This document shows positions 8,917-19,423 of a DNA stretch of 64,000 nucleotides, piece by piece. The position numbers and the translations under genes were made by a program. The first letter of the stretch is position 1. Each line of letters begins with the position of its first letter. This DNA is from Streptomyces lunaelactis. Lineage in GTDB: Bacteria; Actinomycetota; Actinomycetes; Streptomycetales; Streptomycetaceae. The notes under the pieces were generated by a model. It worked only from the letters and a program-made list of their open reading frames with translations. It did no database searches and was not told the origin of the DNA. The DNA is taken from the NCBI RefSeq assembly GCF_003054555.1, contig NZ_CP026304.1, positions 4,278,001-4,342,000 on the forward strand, given 5' to 3'.

Positions 8917-9228
8917 TTATCCACAGAAGTTATCCACAGGTGCGCTTCTCGACCTGGGGATAAGTCGACAACGCAAGCCGACATGGTCGACAAATCCGCC
9001 CAGTCGCCCCACTTCCGTCCACAGGGTGGCAGCTTGCCTCGTGTCACCTCAATTCCATTGATCAACTCTTTAGAGCGAGGAATTCCCACCCGAATGAGTG
9101 TGTGAGGTGGGTTTGGGTGGGGAATCCTCCGGCCCACACTCGGCTTTCGAAACGATCTTTTCCGTAGTCCACAGATCTCCCACACAGGCTGTGGATAACT
9201 TTTCGAGGGGCCGCGCCCCTGTGGACAA
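8917..9228. promoter_or_regulatory. group of DnaA-box-like sequences in the pheA-serS gap
   Basis: The 8872-9466 gap holds no gene I can support and is visibly less GC-rich than its surroundings. It contains two perfect TTATCCACA boxes (8917-8925, 8930-8938), CCGTCCACA at 9015-9023, TAGTCCACA at 9165-9173, and two on the other strand: TTATCCACA at 9190-9198 and TTGTCCACA at 9220-9228. All but 9165 fit the Streptomyces DnaA consensus as I recall it. Box groups outside oriC that influence replication initiation have been described in S. coelicolor. Whether this one binds DnaA is inference. Confidence 0.7.
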
Positions 9229-9466
9229 GGGGTGCCCGAATCCCGGACGGGACAAGGGGAGTGGGTCAACGCGGACACCCCCCGAGTGCCCCATTTCGGC
9301 GAATAGCGGCTTACTAATTGACGCTTACGGCGCCGATAACCAGGGATACACCGGCGATACGCCAGTGATTTGCCGATACCTTTCCAAATTCCGGCAATTC
9401 GGGCAAAATGACACGCAAGGCAATATCGGGTGGGGTGGCGCGAGTAGGCACCGGTAGCCTGGTGGG

Positions 9467-10744
9467 GTGATTGACCTTCGCCTGCTCCGTGAGGACCCCG
9501 ACCGTGTCCGCGCCTCCCAGCGCGCCCGTGGAGAGGACGTCGCCCTCGTCGACGCCCTGCTCTCCGCCGATGAGCGGCGCAGGTCGTCCGGCGTCCGCTT
9601 CGACGAGCTGCGCTCCCAGCAGAAGGCGCTCGGCAAGCTCATCCCCAAGGCCACTCCGGAAGAGCGCGCCGAGCTGCTGACGAAGGCCGAGCAGCTGAAG
9701 GCCGGCGTCAAGGCGGCCGACGCCGAACAGGACGAGGCCGACGCGGAGGCCAAGCGACTGCTGCTGCAGCTCGGGAACATCGTCCACGAGGACGTACCGG
9801 TGGGCGGCGAGGAGGACTTCGTCGTCCTCGAGACGCACGGCACGATCCGCGACTTCGGCGCCGAGGGCTTCGCGCCCAAGGACCACCTGGAGCTCGGCGA
9901 GGCGCTCGGCGCCATCGACGTGGAGCGCGGTGCCAAGGTGTCGGGCTCGCGCTTCTACTACCTGACGGGCGTCGGCGCACTGCTGGAGCTCGCGCTCGTC
10001 AACGCGGCGATCGCACAGGCCACCGAGGCCGGCTTCATCCCGATGCTGACCCCGGCCCTGGTCCGCCCCCGTGCCATGGAGGGCACCGGCTTCCTCGGCC
10101 AGGCCTCGGAGAACGTCTACCACCTGGAGAAGGACGACTACTACCTGGTCGGCACCTCCGAAGTCCCGCTCGCCGCGTACCACATGGACGAGATCATCGA
10201 CGCGGACAAGCTGCCGCTGCGGTACGCGGGCTTCTCGCCCTGCTTCCGCCGCGAGGCGGGGACGTACGGCAAGGACACCCGGGGCATCTTCCGGGTGCAC
10301 CAGTTCGACAAGGTCGAGATGTTCTCGTACGTCGCTCCCGAGGACGCGGAGGCCGAGCACAAGCGGCTCCTGGACTGGGAGAAGCAGTGGCTGACCGGTC
10401 TTGAACTGCCCTTCCAGGTGATCGATGTGGCGACGGGCGACCTGGGTGCCTCCGCCTCGCGCAAGTACGACTGCGAGGCGTGGATCCCGGCCCAGGGCAA
10501 GTACCGCGAGCTGACCTCCGCGTCGAACTGCGACAGCTTCCAGGCGCGCCGCCTGTCGGTACGCATGCGCGACGGCAAGAAGGTGCAGCCGCTGTCGACG
10601 CTGAACGGCACCCTGTGCGCCGTACCGCGCACCATCGTGGCGATCCTGGAGAACCACCAGCTGGCCGACGGTTCGGTGCGGGTGCCCGAGGTGCTCCGTC
10701 CGTATCTGGGCGGCCGCGAGGTTCTGGAGCCCCTGGCCAAGTGA
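9467..10744 (+). CDS. serS: seryl-tRNA synthetase
   Basis: This 425-residue class II synthetase charges tRNA-Ser. The N-terminal coiled-coil arm spans about residues 30-100, with [10 protein letters not shown] and the Glu/Ala/Lys-rich helices. The class II motifs are visible: motif 2 in [25 protein letters not shown] and motif 3 near [15 protein letters not shown]. The GTG at 9467 is preceded by a G-rich GGTGG. The stop overlaps the HAD gene start by four bases. A tRNA-Ser(GCT) gene lies about 0.9 kb downstream on the other strand. Confidence 0.97.
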   Translation: MIDLRLLREDPDRVRASQRARGEDVALVDALLSADERRRSSGVRFDELRSQQKALGKLIPKATPEERAELLTKAEQLKAGVKAADAEQDEADAEAKRLLLQLGNIVHEDVPVGGEEDFVVLETHGTIRDFGAEGFAPKDHLELGEALGAIDVERGAKVSGSRFYYLTGVGALLELALVNAAIAQATEAGFIPMLTPALVRPRAMEGTGFLGQASENVYHLEKDDYYLVGTSEVPLAAYHMDEIIDADKLPLRYAGFSPCFRREAGTYGKDTRGIFRVHQFDKVEMFSYVAPEDAEAEHKRLLDWEKQWLTGLELPFQVIDVATGDLGASASRKYDCEAWIPAQGKYRELTSASNCDSFQARRLSVRMRDGKKVQPLSTLNGTLCAVPRTIVAILENHQLADGSVRVPEVLRPYLGGREVLEPLAK

Positions 10745-11553
10745 GCACCGCCCCGTTCCCGTACAAACTGATAGCGACCGATCTCGACGGCACGCTCCTG
10801 CGTGACGACGACACGGTCTCGGAGCGCACGCGCGACGCGCTCGCCGCGGCAACCGCGGCGGGCGCCGCGCACATCATCGTCACCGGACGTGCCGTGCCGT
10901 GGACCCGGCACATCCTGGACGACCTGGGATACGACGGGCTCGCGGTCTGCGGCCAGGGCGCGCAGGTCTACCACGCGGGTGAGCACCGGCTGCTGACCTC
11001 GGTGACGCTGGACCGGCAGCTGGCCGGGCTCGCGCTCTCCAAGATCGAGGCGGAGATCGGCCCGCTGGCGCTGGCCGCGAGCCGGGACGGTCTGGACGGC
11101 GAGGTACTGGTCGGCGCCGGCTACCGCGTGCAGGAGGGCCCGCTGCCGGTGGTGCCCTTCGACGACCCGGCCGAGCTGTGGTCCGCGCCGCTGAACAAGG
11201 TGTACATCCAGCATCCGGGACTGGACGACGACGCACTGGCGAAGGTGGCCAGGGCGACCGTCGGCAGCCTGGTGGACGTGGTGATGGCGGGTGCGGGCGT
11301 CGTGGAGATCCTGCCGCTGGGGCTGAGCAAGGCGACAGGGCTCTCGCTGGCCGCGCGGCGGCTGGGGCTGCGGGCTTCGGACACGATTGCGTTCGGGGAC
11401 ATGCCGAACGACATCCCGATGTTCGGCTGGGCCGCGCACGGAGTGGCGATGGCCAATGCGCATGACGAGCTGAAGGCCGTGGCGCACGAGATCACGGCGT
11501 CGAACGAGCACGACGGCATCGCGGTGGTGCTGGAGCACCTGCTCGCGAGCTGA
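10741..11553 (+). CDS. Cof-type HAD hydrolase
   Basis: This 270-residue Cof/HAD-IIB phosphatase is coupled to serS (GTGA overlap). HAD motif I is ATDLDGTLL, motif II ITVGR-like in IIVTGRAVP, motif III Lys is in LGLSKATG and motif IV is AFGDMPND. The family dephosphorylates sugar phosphates, flavin precursors or similar metabolites in the cytosol, and the substrate cannot be told from sequence. A closely similar gene lies at 22098-22949. Confidence 0.9.
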   Translation: MSTAPFPYKLIATDLDGTLLRDDDTVSERTRDALAAATAAGAAHIIVTGRAVPWTRHILDDLGYDGLAVCGQGAQVYHAGEHRLLTSVTLDRQLAGLALSKIEAEIGPLALAASRDGLDGEVLVGAGYRVQEGPLPVVPFDDPAELWSAPLNKVYIQHPGLDDDALAKVARATVGSLVDVVMAGAGVVEILPLGLSKATGLSLAARRLGLRASDTIAFGDMPNDIPMFGWAAHGVAMANAHDELKAVAHEITASNEHDGIAVVLEHLLAS

Positions 11554-11617
11554 CGCCGCTTGTGGGCGGTCTGCCCGTGCCTCAGGGCCCGAACGTGCGG
11601 CCCGGTCAAGGGCCCCG

Positions 11618-11704
<87 letters not shown>

Positions 11705-12020
11705 GGGAGGGGGCGGCCCGCGCGGATGCGCGCTCGAAGCGGCCGCCCCCGGGCAGTGCCCTGGGCGGCTGCGCGGAGTGGTCGGTGGCTACTCCGCTGC
11801 CTGCCCGGCGCTGCCCTGATGGGAGCTCGACGGACTCGCGCTCGTACTCTCGGTCATCGCCGCGCTCCTCTCCCGGTCGGTGGCGCCGATTGCACTGGCG
11901 TGCTCCCGGCTCAACTACTGTGCCCCGGACGACCGTTCGATGCCACTGGTTTTCGAGTCCCACGTCAGCGGTCGAGCCGTAGCGAAGCGGACCGACGCGT
12001 ACGGATACAGCTGGCAAACG
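11705..12020. other. non-coding stretch between tRNA-Ser and the ABC operon
   Basis: I see no supported gene here. Short frames on both strands lack ribosome binding sites and protein-like composition. The part next to 11705 should contain the tRNA promoter on the minus strand, but I cannot point to convincing -35/-10 boxes. Confidence 0.45.
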
Positions 12021-12055
12021 CGGTCAACCCCCGTCCACCGGACGGGGGTTGACCG
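12021..12055 (-). terminator. strong perfect hairpin after the ABC operon
   Basis: A perfect 16-bp inverted repeat (12021-12036 with 12040-12055, core CAACCCCC/GGGGGTTG) closes a three-base loop. It lies 33 bases beyond the stop of the last ABC permease gene on the minus strand. There is no long T-run, which is usual for Streptomyces terminators. Confidence 0.75.
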
Positions 12056-12087
12056 ACAACACCGAGGCTCCGAGGCCGCCCTCCGCC

Positions 12088-12807
12088 TCACTCCTCGCCG
12101 GCGAGCTTCAGCACCCGCAGCTTCTGCCCCGCGTACCAGGTCGCCACCACCGTGACCCCCGCCAGCAGAGTCACCGCCAGCGGCAGGCCCACATCCGAGC
12201 CGATCAGGCCCTCGCCGCCGATCTTCTCGGCCAGGGAAAGCGACCACTGCTGGACGCTGAGCGTGCGCGCCCCCGGGACCAGGCTGCCGAACAGGGTCTC
12301 CCACACCAGGGCGTAGACCAGTCCGATGACCACCGCGTGCCGGCTCACCGTCCCGAGCAGCAGGAACAGCGCGCTGTACGCGATCGAGGCGACCAGCGCC
12401 GCCACCGTGTACGCCACCGCCACCTGTTGGCCGTTGCCGTTGAGGATGAATCCGGCGATGAACGTGGGGATGGCCGAGAAGGCCATCGTGATCGCGATCG
12501 CCACGATCAGCTTGGTGAACACGATCGTCGACCGCTTCACCGGCTTGGCCAGCAGATAGACGATCGAACCGTCGTCGATCTCGGGGCCGATCGCCCCGGT
12601 GCCCGCGATCACTCCGATCAGCGGCACCATCGTGGCGATGGCGAAACCGCCCAGGACATCGGCGGCGACCTGGTCGTCCACGCCGTTGAAGCTCCGTACC
12701 GCCGCCGCGATCAGCAGCAGCAGGCCGGGCAGTACGAACAGAATCGCTGCCCGGCGCTTACCGAGCACGGCCCGATAGGTGAGCCGGGCGACTGTGGGGT
12801 TGTACAT
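12088..12807 (-). CDS. ABC-2 type transporter permease
   Basis: This is a membrane protein of about 239 residues with six hydrophobic segments, of the ABC-2 permease type. ABC-2 exporters move drugs, lipids or polymers out of the cell. It pairs with the ATPase immediately upstream (12825-13736), giving the second half of a two-system operon. ATG 12807 is preferred because GGAG lies 11 bases upstream; GTG 12816 has GGAG only two bases away. The substrate is unknown. The conserved segment EIDDGSIVYLLAKPVKRS is typical of permeases in this family. Confidence 0.85.
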   Translation of the reverse strand: MYNPTVARLTYRAVLGKRRAAILFVLPGLLLLIAAAVRSFNGVDDQVAADVLGGFAIATMVPLIGVIAGTGAIGPEIDDGSIVYLLAKPVKRSTIVFTKLIVAIAITMAFSAIPTFIAGFILNGNGQQVAVAYTVAALVASIAYSALFLLLGTVSRHAVVIGLVYALVWETLFGSLVPGARTLSVQQWSLSLAEKIGGEGLIGSDVGLPLAVTLLAGVTVVATWYAGQKLRVLKLAGEE

Positions 12808-12824
12808 CGACGTCACAGCTCCTT

Positions 12825-13732
<908 letters not shown>

Positions 13733-13736
<4 letters not shown>

Positions 13737-14623
13737 AGCCCGACCTTTCGGTAGCGGCGCATCAGGACGGCGTACGAGCCGAAGACGAGCGCGAGGACGA
13801 CGAGCAGATAGACCATGCCCGCGCCGGCGCCCGGTCCCGCCTCGCCGGGGAAGGCCGAGGTGGCGCCGAGGAACGCGGTCTGTACGCCGTCGATGAGCGT
13901 GACGGGCGAGAACAGGCCCAGCCACTTGATCACTCCGGCCGAGCCGGTCTCCCAGGCGATGGCCTGGACGGTGGAGACGGCTCCGTAGGTGATGGTCAGC
14001 GTCGCGATCACGGCGGCGACGCCGAAGCCGCGGCGCGGCGTCAGCGCTGCCATCACCAGGCCGAGGCCGCCGAAGAGGACGGAGAGGAGCGCGACGGAGA
14101 CCATGCCCTGGGCGAAGCCCTTCGTCTGGTCCACGAAGTCCATCTTGGCGAGCAGAGCGCCGACATAGAGGATGACCAGCGGCGCCGCGGTCAGTACGAA
14201 GAGGGCCGAGGCCATCGCCCCGTACTTGGCGAGTACGTAGTCGATGCGCTCGATCGGACGCGAGAAGTACAGCGGCACGGTCTTGAAGCGCAGATCGCGG
14301 GAGACGGACTGCGGGGCCTGCGCGGCCAGGTAGAGGCCGATGACCGCCTGGGTGACGATCGCGTAGCGCGTGTAGTCGAGGGGCAGGTCCTTGAGCTTCG
14401 TGGTGACTGCGACCGCGACGATGATCGCCGCGGGCAGGCACATCACCGCGAAGAGGATCATCGGCAGCACCTTGGACTTGGCCGAGCGGCCCAGTCCGTA
14501 CGCCCCGCGCAGCGACTGCGAGTAGAGCGAGCGGCGTGCGTACGCGCGGCCGAGCCGCGGCCCTTCGTAGTTCCGGTACCCGATGTTGTGGATCCGGGTG
14601 GTCTCGGGGGTCTCCGTGCTCAT
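13733..14623 (-). CDS. ABC-2 type transporter permease
   Basis: This 296-residue permease has a hydrophilic N-terminus (IHNIGYRNYEGPRLGR, a segment I associate with this Streptomyces permease family) followed by six membrane helices. It is coupled to the ATPase genes on both sides by GTGA/ATGA overlaps. With the ATPase at 14620-15585 it forms the first exporter of the operon. The duplicated ATPase-permease arrangement may act as one heteromeric exporter or as two; sequence alone does not decide. Confidence 0.88.
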
Positions 14624-15585
14624 CGCGCCTGCACCTCCATGGCCTGTGCCGCTGCCTCCGGGCGGAAGACCTCCGCGATGTGGTGGCGCCGCTGTTCCAT
14701 CCGTACGAGACCGAGGCCGAGCCCGGCGACGGTGTCGCGCACGATGTCGTACGTCTCCTCGCCCTTGGCCTCGAGCAGCAGGATGTGGCCCGCGCCGGGC
14801 AGACCGTCCTCCACGCGCGCGTGGAGCGTGATTCCGGCGGCTACCAGTGCCTCACGGAGCACCGCGGTGCCGTCCGCGTGCGTGTCGGTGTCGGTGACCT
14901 CGACCGCGAGGGTGGTGGTCGTCTGGGTGAAGTCGCTGGTGGAACTGGAGCGCAGCAGTGCGCCGCCGTCGATGACGACGACATGGTCACACGTGCGCTC
15001 GAGCTCGCCCAGGAGATGCGAGGTGACCAGGACCGAGATGCCGAAGTCGGTGTGGATACGGCGGATCAGGCCGAGCATCTCGTCGCGGCCGACCGGGTCG
15101 AGGCCGTTGGTCGGCTCGTCGAGGAGGACCAGCTTCGGGTCGTGGACGAGGGCCTGCGCGAGTTTGACGCGCTGCTTCATGCCGGTGGAGTAGCCGCCGA
15201 TGGGGCGGTACCGCTCCTCGTACAGACCGACATGGCGCAGGGTGTCGGCGGTGCGCTCGCGGGCGGCCGTCGGCGGCAGCCCGGACATGCGCGCCATATG
15301 GACGACGAACTCGGTGGCCGAGACATCGGGCGGCAGGCAGTCGTGCTCGGGCATGTACCCCACCTGCTCACGGATGGCGCTGCCGCTGGTGGCGACATCG
15401 AGGCCGAGCACAGCGGCCCGGCCTTCCGTGGCGGGGGACAGACCCAGCAGGATCTTGATCAACGTGGACTTGCCGGCTCCGTTGGCGCCCACCAGGCCGG
15501 TCACACCGGGTCCGATGTCCAAGGAGAGCCGGTCAAGAGCGGTCACCCTCGGGAACCGCTTGCTCAGGCTTTCGGTCGCGATCAC
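14620..15585 (-). CDS. ABC transporter ATP-binding protein
   Basis: This ATPase of about 321 residues is the first gene of the four-gene ABC operon. Walker A is GANGAGKST, the signature region is YSTGMKQRVKLAQAL, Walker B is LVLLDEPTNGLDP and the switch His is in VTSHLLGELE. The start is uncertain: GTG 15585, 15591 and 15612 are all in frame and none has a clear ribosome binding site. I chose 15585 because it places the protein at VIATESLSKRF, the usual beginning in relatives I recall. A leaderless transcript is possible. Confidence 0.88.
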   Translation of the reverse strand: MIATESLSKRFPRVTALDRLSLDIGPGVTGLVGANGAGKSTLIKILLGLSPATEGRAAVLGLDVATSGSAIREQVGYMPEHDCLPPDVSATEFVVHMARMSGLPPTAARERTADTLRHVGLYEERYRPIGGYSTGMKQRVKLAQALVHDPKLVLLDEPTNGLDPVGRDEMLGLIRRIHTDFGISVLVTSHLLGELERTCDHVVVIDGGALLRSSSTSDFTQTTTTLAVEVTDTDTHADGTAVLREALVAAGITLHARVEDGLPGAGHILLLEAKGEETYDIVRDTVAGLGLGLVRMEQRRHHIAEVFRPEAAAQAMEVQAR

Positions 15586-15858
15586 AGTCACAATTCGAAG
15601 GTAGTGGCGCACGACACAGGGGGCGTCAGCCCTGGCGGCTGGATCCGTGTCCGACTCGAGAGGTACGGACCCGTAGGGGGCTCCGACTAAAGAGGACAGG
15701 CAGCCCCTAGGCCCCAGACCTTCGTCGCTCGCGTTGCCGCGGGCTTCCGCTGGGGTTTTCCACAGGCTGATGCACGGCCCTTGACGTAGCCGCCGGGCAT
15801 TGTCACATTCATCAGTGTCAAGTTACGGCCGCGTACCGCACACGGACGGACAGGTGGC

Positions 15859-16707
15859 ATGACCTCAGCAGTCGCAAGCGAACTGCCCGCGGAACTGCGG
15901 GGGTTCAGGGAAGTGCAGCGCCTCGCATACGCATGCGCGGAGGCGGTCGCGGCCCAGCTCAAGCCCGGGGTGACCGAGCGTGGCGCGGCGCGGATGCAGC
16001 GCGAGTGGCTGCGCGAGCGGGGCGTACGGGACTGGTTCCACCTGCCCTTCGCCTGGTTCGGGGACCGTACGGCCTTCACCAACTTCCGGATACCGCTGCA
16101 GTTCTTCCCGACCAACCGCGTGCTCGAGGCGGGGATGCCCTTCATCCTCGACATGGCCCCGGTCCACAAGGGCTACACCGCGGACATCGGCTACTCCGGC
16201 TGCCTCGGCCCGAGCCCTGTGCACAACAGACTGCTCGCCGATCTGGAGGCGCACCGCGAGCTGATCCTGCGCGAGGTGCGGGAGCGGCGTCCGCTGCGCG
16301 AGATCTACGAGAACGTGGACCGGCTGATGGTCCGGCAGGGGTACGCCAACCGGCATCGCGCGTATCCCTTCGGCGTCATCGCCCACAAGATCGACCGGGT
16401 GAAGGAGCGCCGCTTCTCGCCGCATCTCTTCGGGTTCGGCACGCAGTCGCTGAAGGGGCTCGCGAGCGACGCGGTGCACGGCCACCGCGACGGCTGGTCC
16501 CCGCTGTGGAGCCCGTACAAGTTCTCCGACCACCCGCCCCGGCCGGGGCTGTGGGCGGTCGAACCGCACCTCGGATTCCGGGGTACGGGCGCGAAGTTCG
16601 AGGAGATCCTGGTGGTCACCGACTCCAAGGACCCCGAGCAGAGCGCGTTCTGGCTGGACGACGATCTGCCGCATGTGCGGCACTGGGCGGAGGAGAGGTC
16701 GGCGTGA
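15859..16707 (+). CDS. M24-family metallopeptidase homologue
   Basis: This 282-residue protein has the M24 (methionine/Xaa-Pro aminopeptidase) fold. Asp ligands are visible in FILDMAPVHKGYTADIGYS, Glu in VEPHLGF and Glu in FEEILVV. The central part (HRAYPFGVIAHKIDRV) differs from true PepP, so it may not be a proline peptidase. Its GTGA junction with an EphD-like fusion gene suggests a role in that unknown pathway. The preceding 245 bases hold no gene. Confidence 0.85.
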   Translation: MTSAVASELPAELRGFREVQRLAYACAEAVAAQLKPGVTERGAARMQREWLRERGVRDWFHLPFAWFGDRTAFTNFRIPLQFFPTNRVLEAGMPFILDMAPVHKGYTADIGYSGCLGPSPVHNRLLADLEAHRELILREVRERRPLREIYENVDRLMVRQGYANRHRAYPFGVIAHKIDRVKERRFSPHLFGFGTQSLKGLASDAVHGHRDGWSPLWSPYKFSDHPPRPGLWAVEPHLGFRGTGAKFEEILVVTDSKDPEQSAFWLDDDLPHVRHWAEERSA

Positions 16708-18473
16708 GTCTCAAGGGGGCGCGTGAGCGCTGGGTCCGTACGGGCGGTATCGAGTTGTGCGTCGCCGAGCTGGGGGACGCCTCCCGGCCGACCGTGGTGC
16801 TGGTGCACGGCTATCCGGACAGCAAGGAGGTGTGGTCGCAGGTCGCGGAGCGGCTGGCGGACCGTTTCCATGTGGTGCTCTACGACGTCCGGGGGCACGG
16901 CCGCTCGACGGCGCCGGCCCCGCTGCGCGGCGGGTTCACCCTGGAGAAGCTGACGGACGACTTCCTGGCGGTCGCGGACGCGGTGAGCCCGGACAAGCCG
17001 GTGCATCTGGTGGGACACGACTGGGGTTCGGTGCAGTCCTGGGAGTTCGTCACCGTCAAGCGCACCGAGGGGCGTATCGCCTCCTTCACCTCGATGTCCG
17101 GTCCCTCCCTGGACCACTTCGGGCACTGGATCAAGAAGCGGATGCGCCGGCCCACCCCCCGCAGGGTCGGCCAGCTGCTCGGCCAGGGCGCCAAGTCCTG
17201 GTACGTGTACATGCTGCATACGCCGGTGCTGCCGGAGCTAGCCTGGCGCGGGCCGCTGGGCAAGCGATGGCCCAGGATCCTGGAGCGGATGGAGAAGGTA
17301 CCCGCCGGCGACTACCCCACCTCATCGCTGCCGCAGGACGCTGCGCACGGCGCCTGGCTCTACCGCGACAACGTCCGTGCGCGGCTGCGCCGCCCACGCT
17401 CCGACGCGTACGCACACGCACCGGTGCAGCTGATCACACCGACCGGCGACGTGTTCCTCTCCGAGCGGCTCTACGACGAACTGGGCGAGTGGGCACCGCA
17501 GTTGACGCGCCGCTCGCTGCCGGCCAAGCACTGGGTACCCCGCACCCGGCCCGACCAGCTCACCGCCTGGATCAGAGAGTTCGTCATGGCCAACGAGGGC
17601 GCCGCCGCCGGAGCGGCCGCGCGCCGGACGGAGGCCAAGGGGCCGTACGCCGAGCGGTTCGGCGGGCAGCTCGTCCTGGTGACGGGCGCGGCCAGCGGTA
17701 TCGGGCGCGCCACGGCCTTCGCGTTCGCCGAGGCGGGAGCGCGGATCGTGGCGGTGGACCGGGACGCCGAAGGCACGGCGAGGACCGCCGAGATGTCGCG
17801 GCTGATCGGCTCCCCCGAGGCCTGGGGCGAGACGGTCGACGTCGGCGACGAGCAGGCGATGGAGAAGCTCGCCGAGAAGGTCGCCACCGAGTACGGCGTG
17901 GTGGACGTCCTCGTCAACAACGCCGGCATCGGTCTCTCGGGCTCCTTCCTCGAGACCAGCACCGAGGACTGGAAGAAGGTCCTCGACGTCAATCTGTGGG
18001 GCGTCATCCACGGCTGCCGGCTCTTCGGCAGGCAGATGGCCGAGCGCGGCCAGGGCGGCCATATCGTCAACACCGCGTCCGCCGCCGCCTATCAGCCCTC
18101 GAAGGCGCTTCCCGCGTACAGCACCTCCAAGGCCGCGGTACTGATGCTCAGCGAGTGCCTGCGCGCGGAGCTCGCGGGAGCGGGAATCGGCGTCTCGGCG
18201 ATCTGCCCCGGCTTCGTCAACACCAACATCACGTCGACGGCGCGCTTCGCCGGGGTCGACGCGGCCGAGGAGAAGCGCCGCCAGAAGAAGGCGGCACGGC
18301 TGTACGGGCTGCGCAACTACCCGCCGGAGAAGGTCGCCGACGCGATCCTGCGCGCCGTCGTGCGGAACCAGGCGGTCGTGCCCGTGACCCCCGAGGCCCG
18401 CGGCGCCCTGTTCATGTCCCGTTTCACGCCCAGGACGCTGCGGGCGATCGCCCGGTTGGAGCCGCCGCTGTGA
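16704..18473 (+). CDS. alpha/beta hydrolase - SDR dehydrogenase fusion (EphD-like)
   Basis: This 589-residue two-domain protein matches the EphD architecture of mycobacteria. The N-terminal alpha/beta hydrolase (about 1-300) has HGYPDS, the nucleophile elbow GHDWGS with Asp as in epoxide hydrolases, and a late His in AKHWVP. The C-terminal SDR (about 315-589) has TGAASGIGRA for NAD(P), NNAG and the YxxxK pair in YSTSK. It could hydrolyse an epoxide or ester and oxidise the product; the substrate is unknown. It is coupled by 4-base overlaps to genes on both sides. Confidence 0.9.
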   Translation: MSLKGARERWVRTGGIELCVAELGDASRPTVVLVHGYPDSKEVWSQVAERLADRFHVVLYDVRGHGRSTAPAPLRGGFTLEKLTDDFLAVADAVSPDKPVHLVGHDWGSVQSWEFVTVKRTEGRIASFTSMSGPSLDHFGHWIKKRMRRPTPRRVGQLLGQGAKSWYVYMLHTPVLPELAWRGPLGKRWPRILERMEKVPAGDYPTSSLPQDAAHGAWLYRDNVRARLRRPRSDAYAHAPVQLITPTGDVFLSERLYDELGEWAPQLTRRSLPAKHWVPRTRPDQLTAWIREFVMANEGAAAGAAARRTEAKGPYAERFGGQLVLVTGAASGIGRATAFAFAEAGARIVAVDRDAEGTARTAEMSRLIGSPEAWGETVDVGDEQAMEKLAEKVATEYGVVDVLVNNAGIGLSGSFLETSTEDWKKVLDVNLWGVIHGCRLFGRQMAERGQGGHIVNTASAAAYQPSKALPAYSTSKAAVLMLSECLRAELAGAGIGVSAICPGFVNTNITSTARFAGVDAAEEKRRQKKAARLYGLRNYPPEKVADAILRAVVRNQAVVPVTPEARGALFMSRFTPRTLRAIARLEPPL

Positions 18474-19387
18474 GCGCCGAGGAGCACGACGACCACCACG
18501 CCATCGCACCGCGCCGGGTCTCCTTCGACTGGGACGGCACGCCGCTGCACTGGATACCGGACGAACCCACCGCCACCCACGTCATCAATGTGCTGCATCT
18601 GCTGCTGCCGGCCGGCGAGCGGTGGTTCGTCAAGGTCTTCAAGGAAGCCCTGCCGCTGGTCGGCGACCCGGTGCTGCTGAAGGACGTCAAGGGCTTCATG
18701 GGCCAGGAGGCCACGCACAGCGTTCAGCACGCGCATGTGCTGGACCATCTGGCCACACAGCGGCTCGACACCGAGGCCTTCACCAAGCACGTCGACTTCC
18801 TCTTCGAGAAACTCCTCGGCGAGAAGCCGCCGTTCGGCGCGCCGGTACCGCCCCAGGAGTGGCTGCGCTTCCGGCTGTCGGTCATTGCCGCGATCGAGCA
18901 GTTCACGGCGGTCCTGGGCAACTGGGTGCTGCACGCCGAGGGTCTTGACGAGGCCGGCTCCGACGAGGTGATGCTGGACCTGCTGCGCTGGCACGGCGCG
19001 GAGGAGGTCGAGCACCGGGCCGTCGCCTTCGACATGTACCAGCACTGCGGCGGCGAGGGGCTGCCGCGCTACGCCCGCCGTATCGAGGGCATGGCCGTCA
19101 CGGCGCCCGTGCTGCTCTGGCTCTGGGCATGGGGCACCGCGTATCTGATCCGGCACGACCCCCAGCTCGCCGGCCGGCTGCGCTACTCCCTGCGCGAGCA
19201 CAACCGCGCGGTCGGCAAGGGTCTGCTGCCCACGTGGCGCGAGTTGGGCGCGGCCATACCCCGCTACTTCCGGCGGTCGTACCATCCCTCGCAGGAGGGC
19301 TCGCTGCGCAAGGCCGTCGACTATCTCGCGACCTCGCCCGCGGCCCGCGTTGCGGCGGGGGCGGTGGGCCGCGCGGCCTTGCCGTAG
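18470..19387 (+). CDS. predicted metal-dependent hydrolase (ferritin-like, PF10118 type)
   Basis: This 305-residue protein resembles the predicted metal-dependent hydrolase family. Two ExxH-like metal motifs are spaced as in a di-iron four-helix bundle: GQEATHSVQHAH and HGAEEVEHRAVAFD. The start GTG 18470 overlaps the fusion gene stop by four bases. Family members sit beside redox and lipid-modifying genes, but no reaction is firmly known to me. A hydrophobic segment near residue 215 could touch the membrane. Confidence 0.82.
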   Translation: MSAEEHDDHHAIAPRRVSFDWDGTPLHWIPDEPTATHVINVLHLLLPAGERWFVKVFKEALPLVGDPVLLKDVKGFMGQEATHSVQHAHVLDHLATQRLDTEAFTKHVDFLFEKLLGEKPPFGAPVPPQEWLRFRLSVIAAIEQFTAVLGNWVLHAEGLDEAGSDEVMLDLLRWHGAEEVEHRAVAFDMYQHCGGEGLPRYARRIEGMAVTAPVLLWLWAWGTAYLIRHDPQLAGRLRYSLREHNRAVGKGLLPTWRELGAAIPRYFRRSYHPSQEGSLRKAVDYLATSPAARVAAGAVGRAALP

Positions 19388-19423
19388 GCGGCGTGTCATC
19401 GACCTGTCATCGAGGGGGCGGGA

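Noticed and set aside
15756..15764. TTTTCCACA as a DnaA box
   Set aside because: A single site outside the Streptomyces consensus without neighbours is not convincing.
18421..18434. Additional parS (GTTTCACGCCC)
   Set aside because: Only one half of the palindrome is present, inside a conserved coding region.
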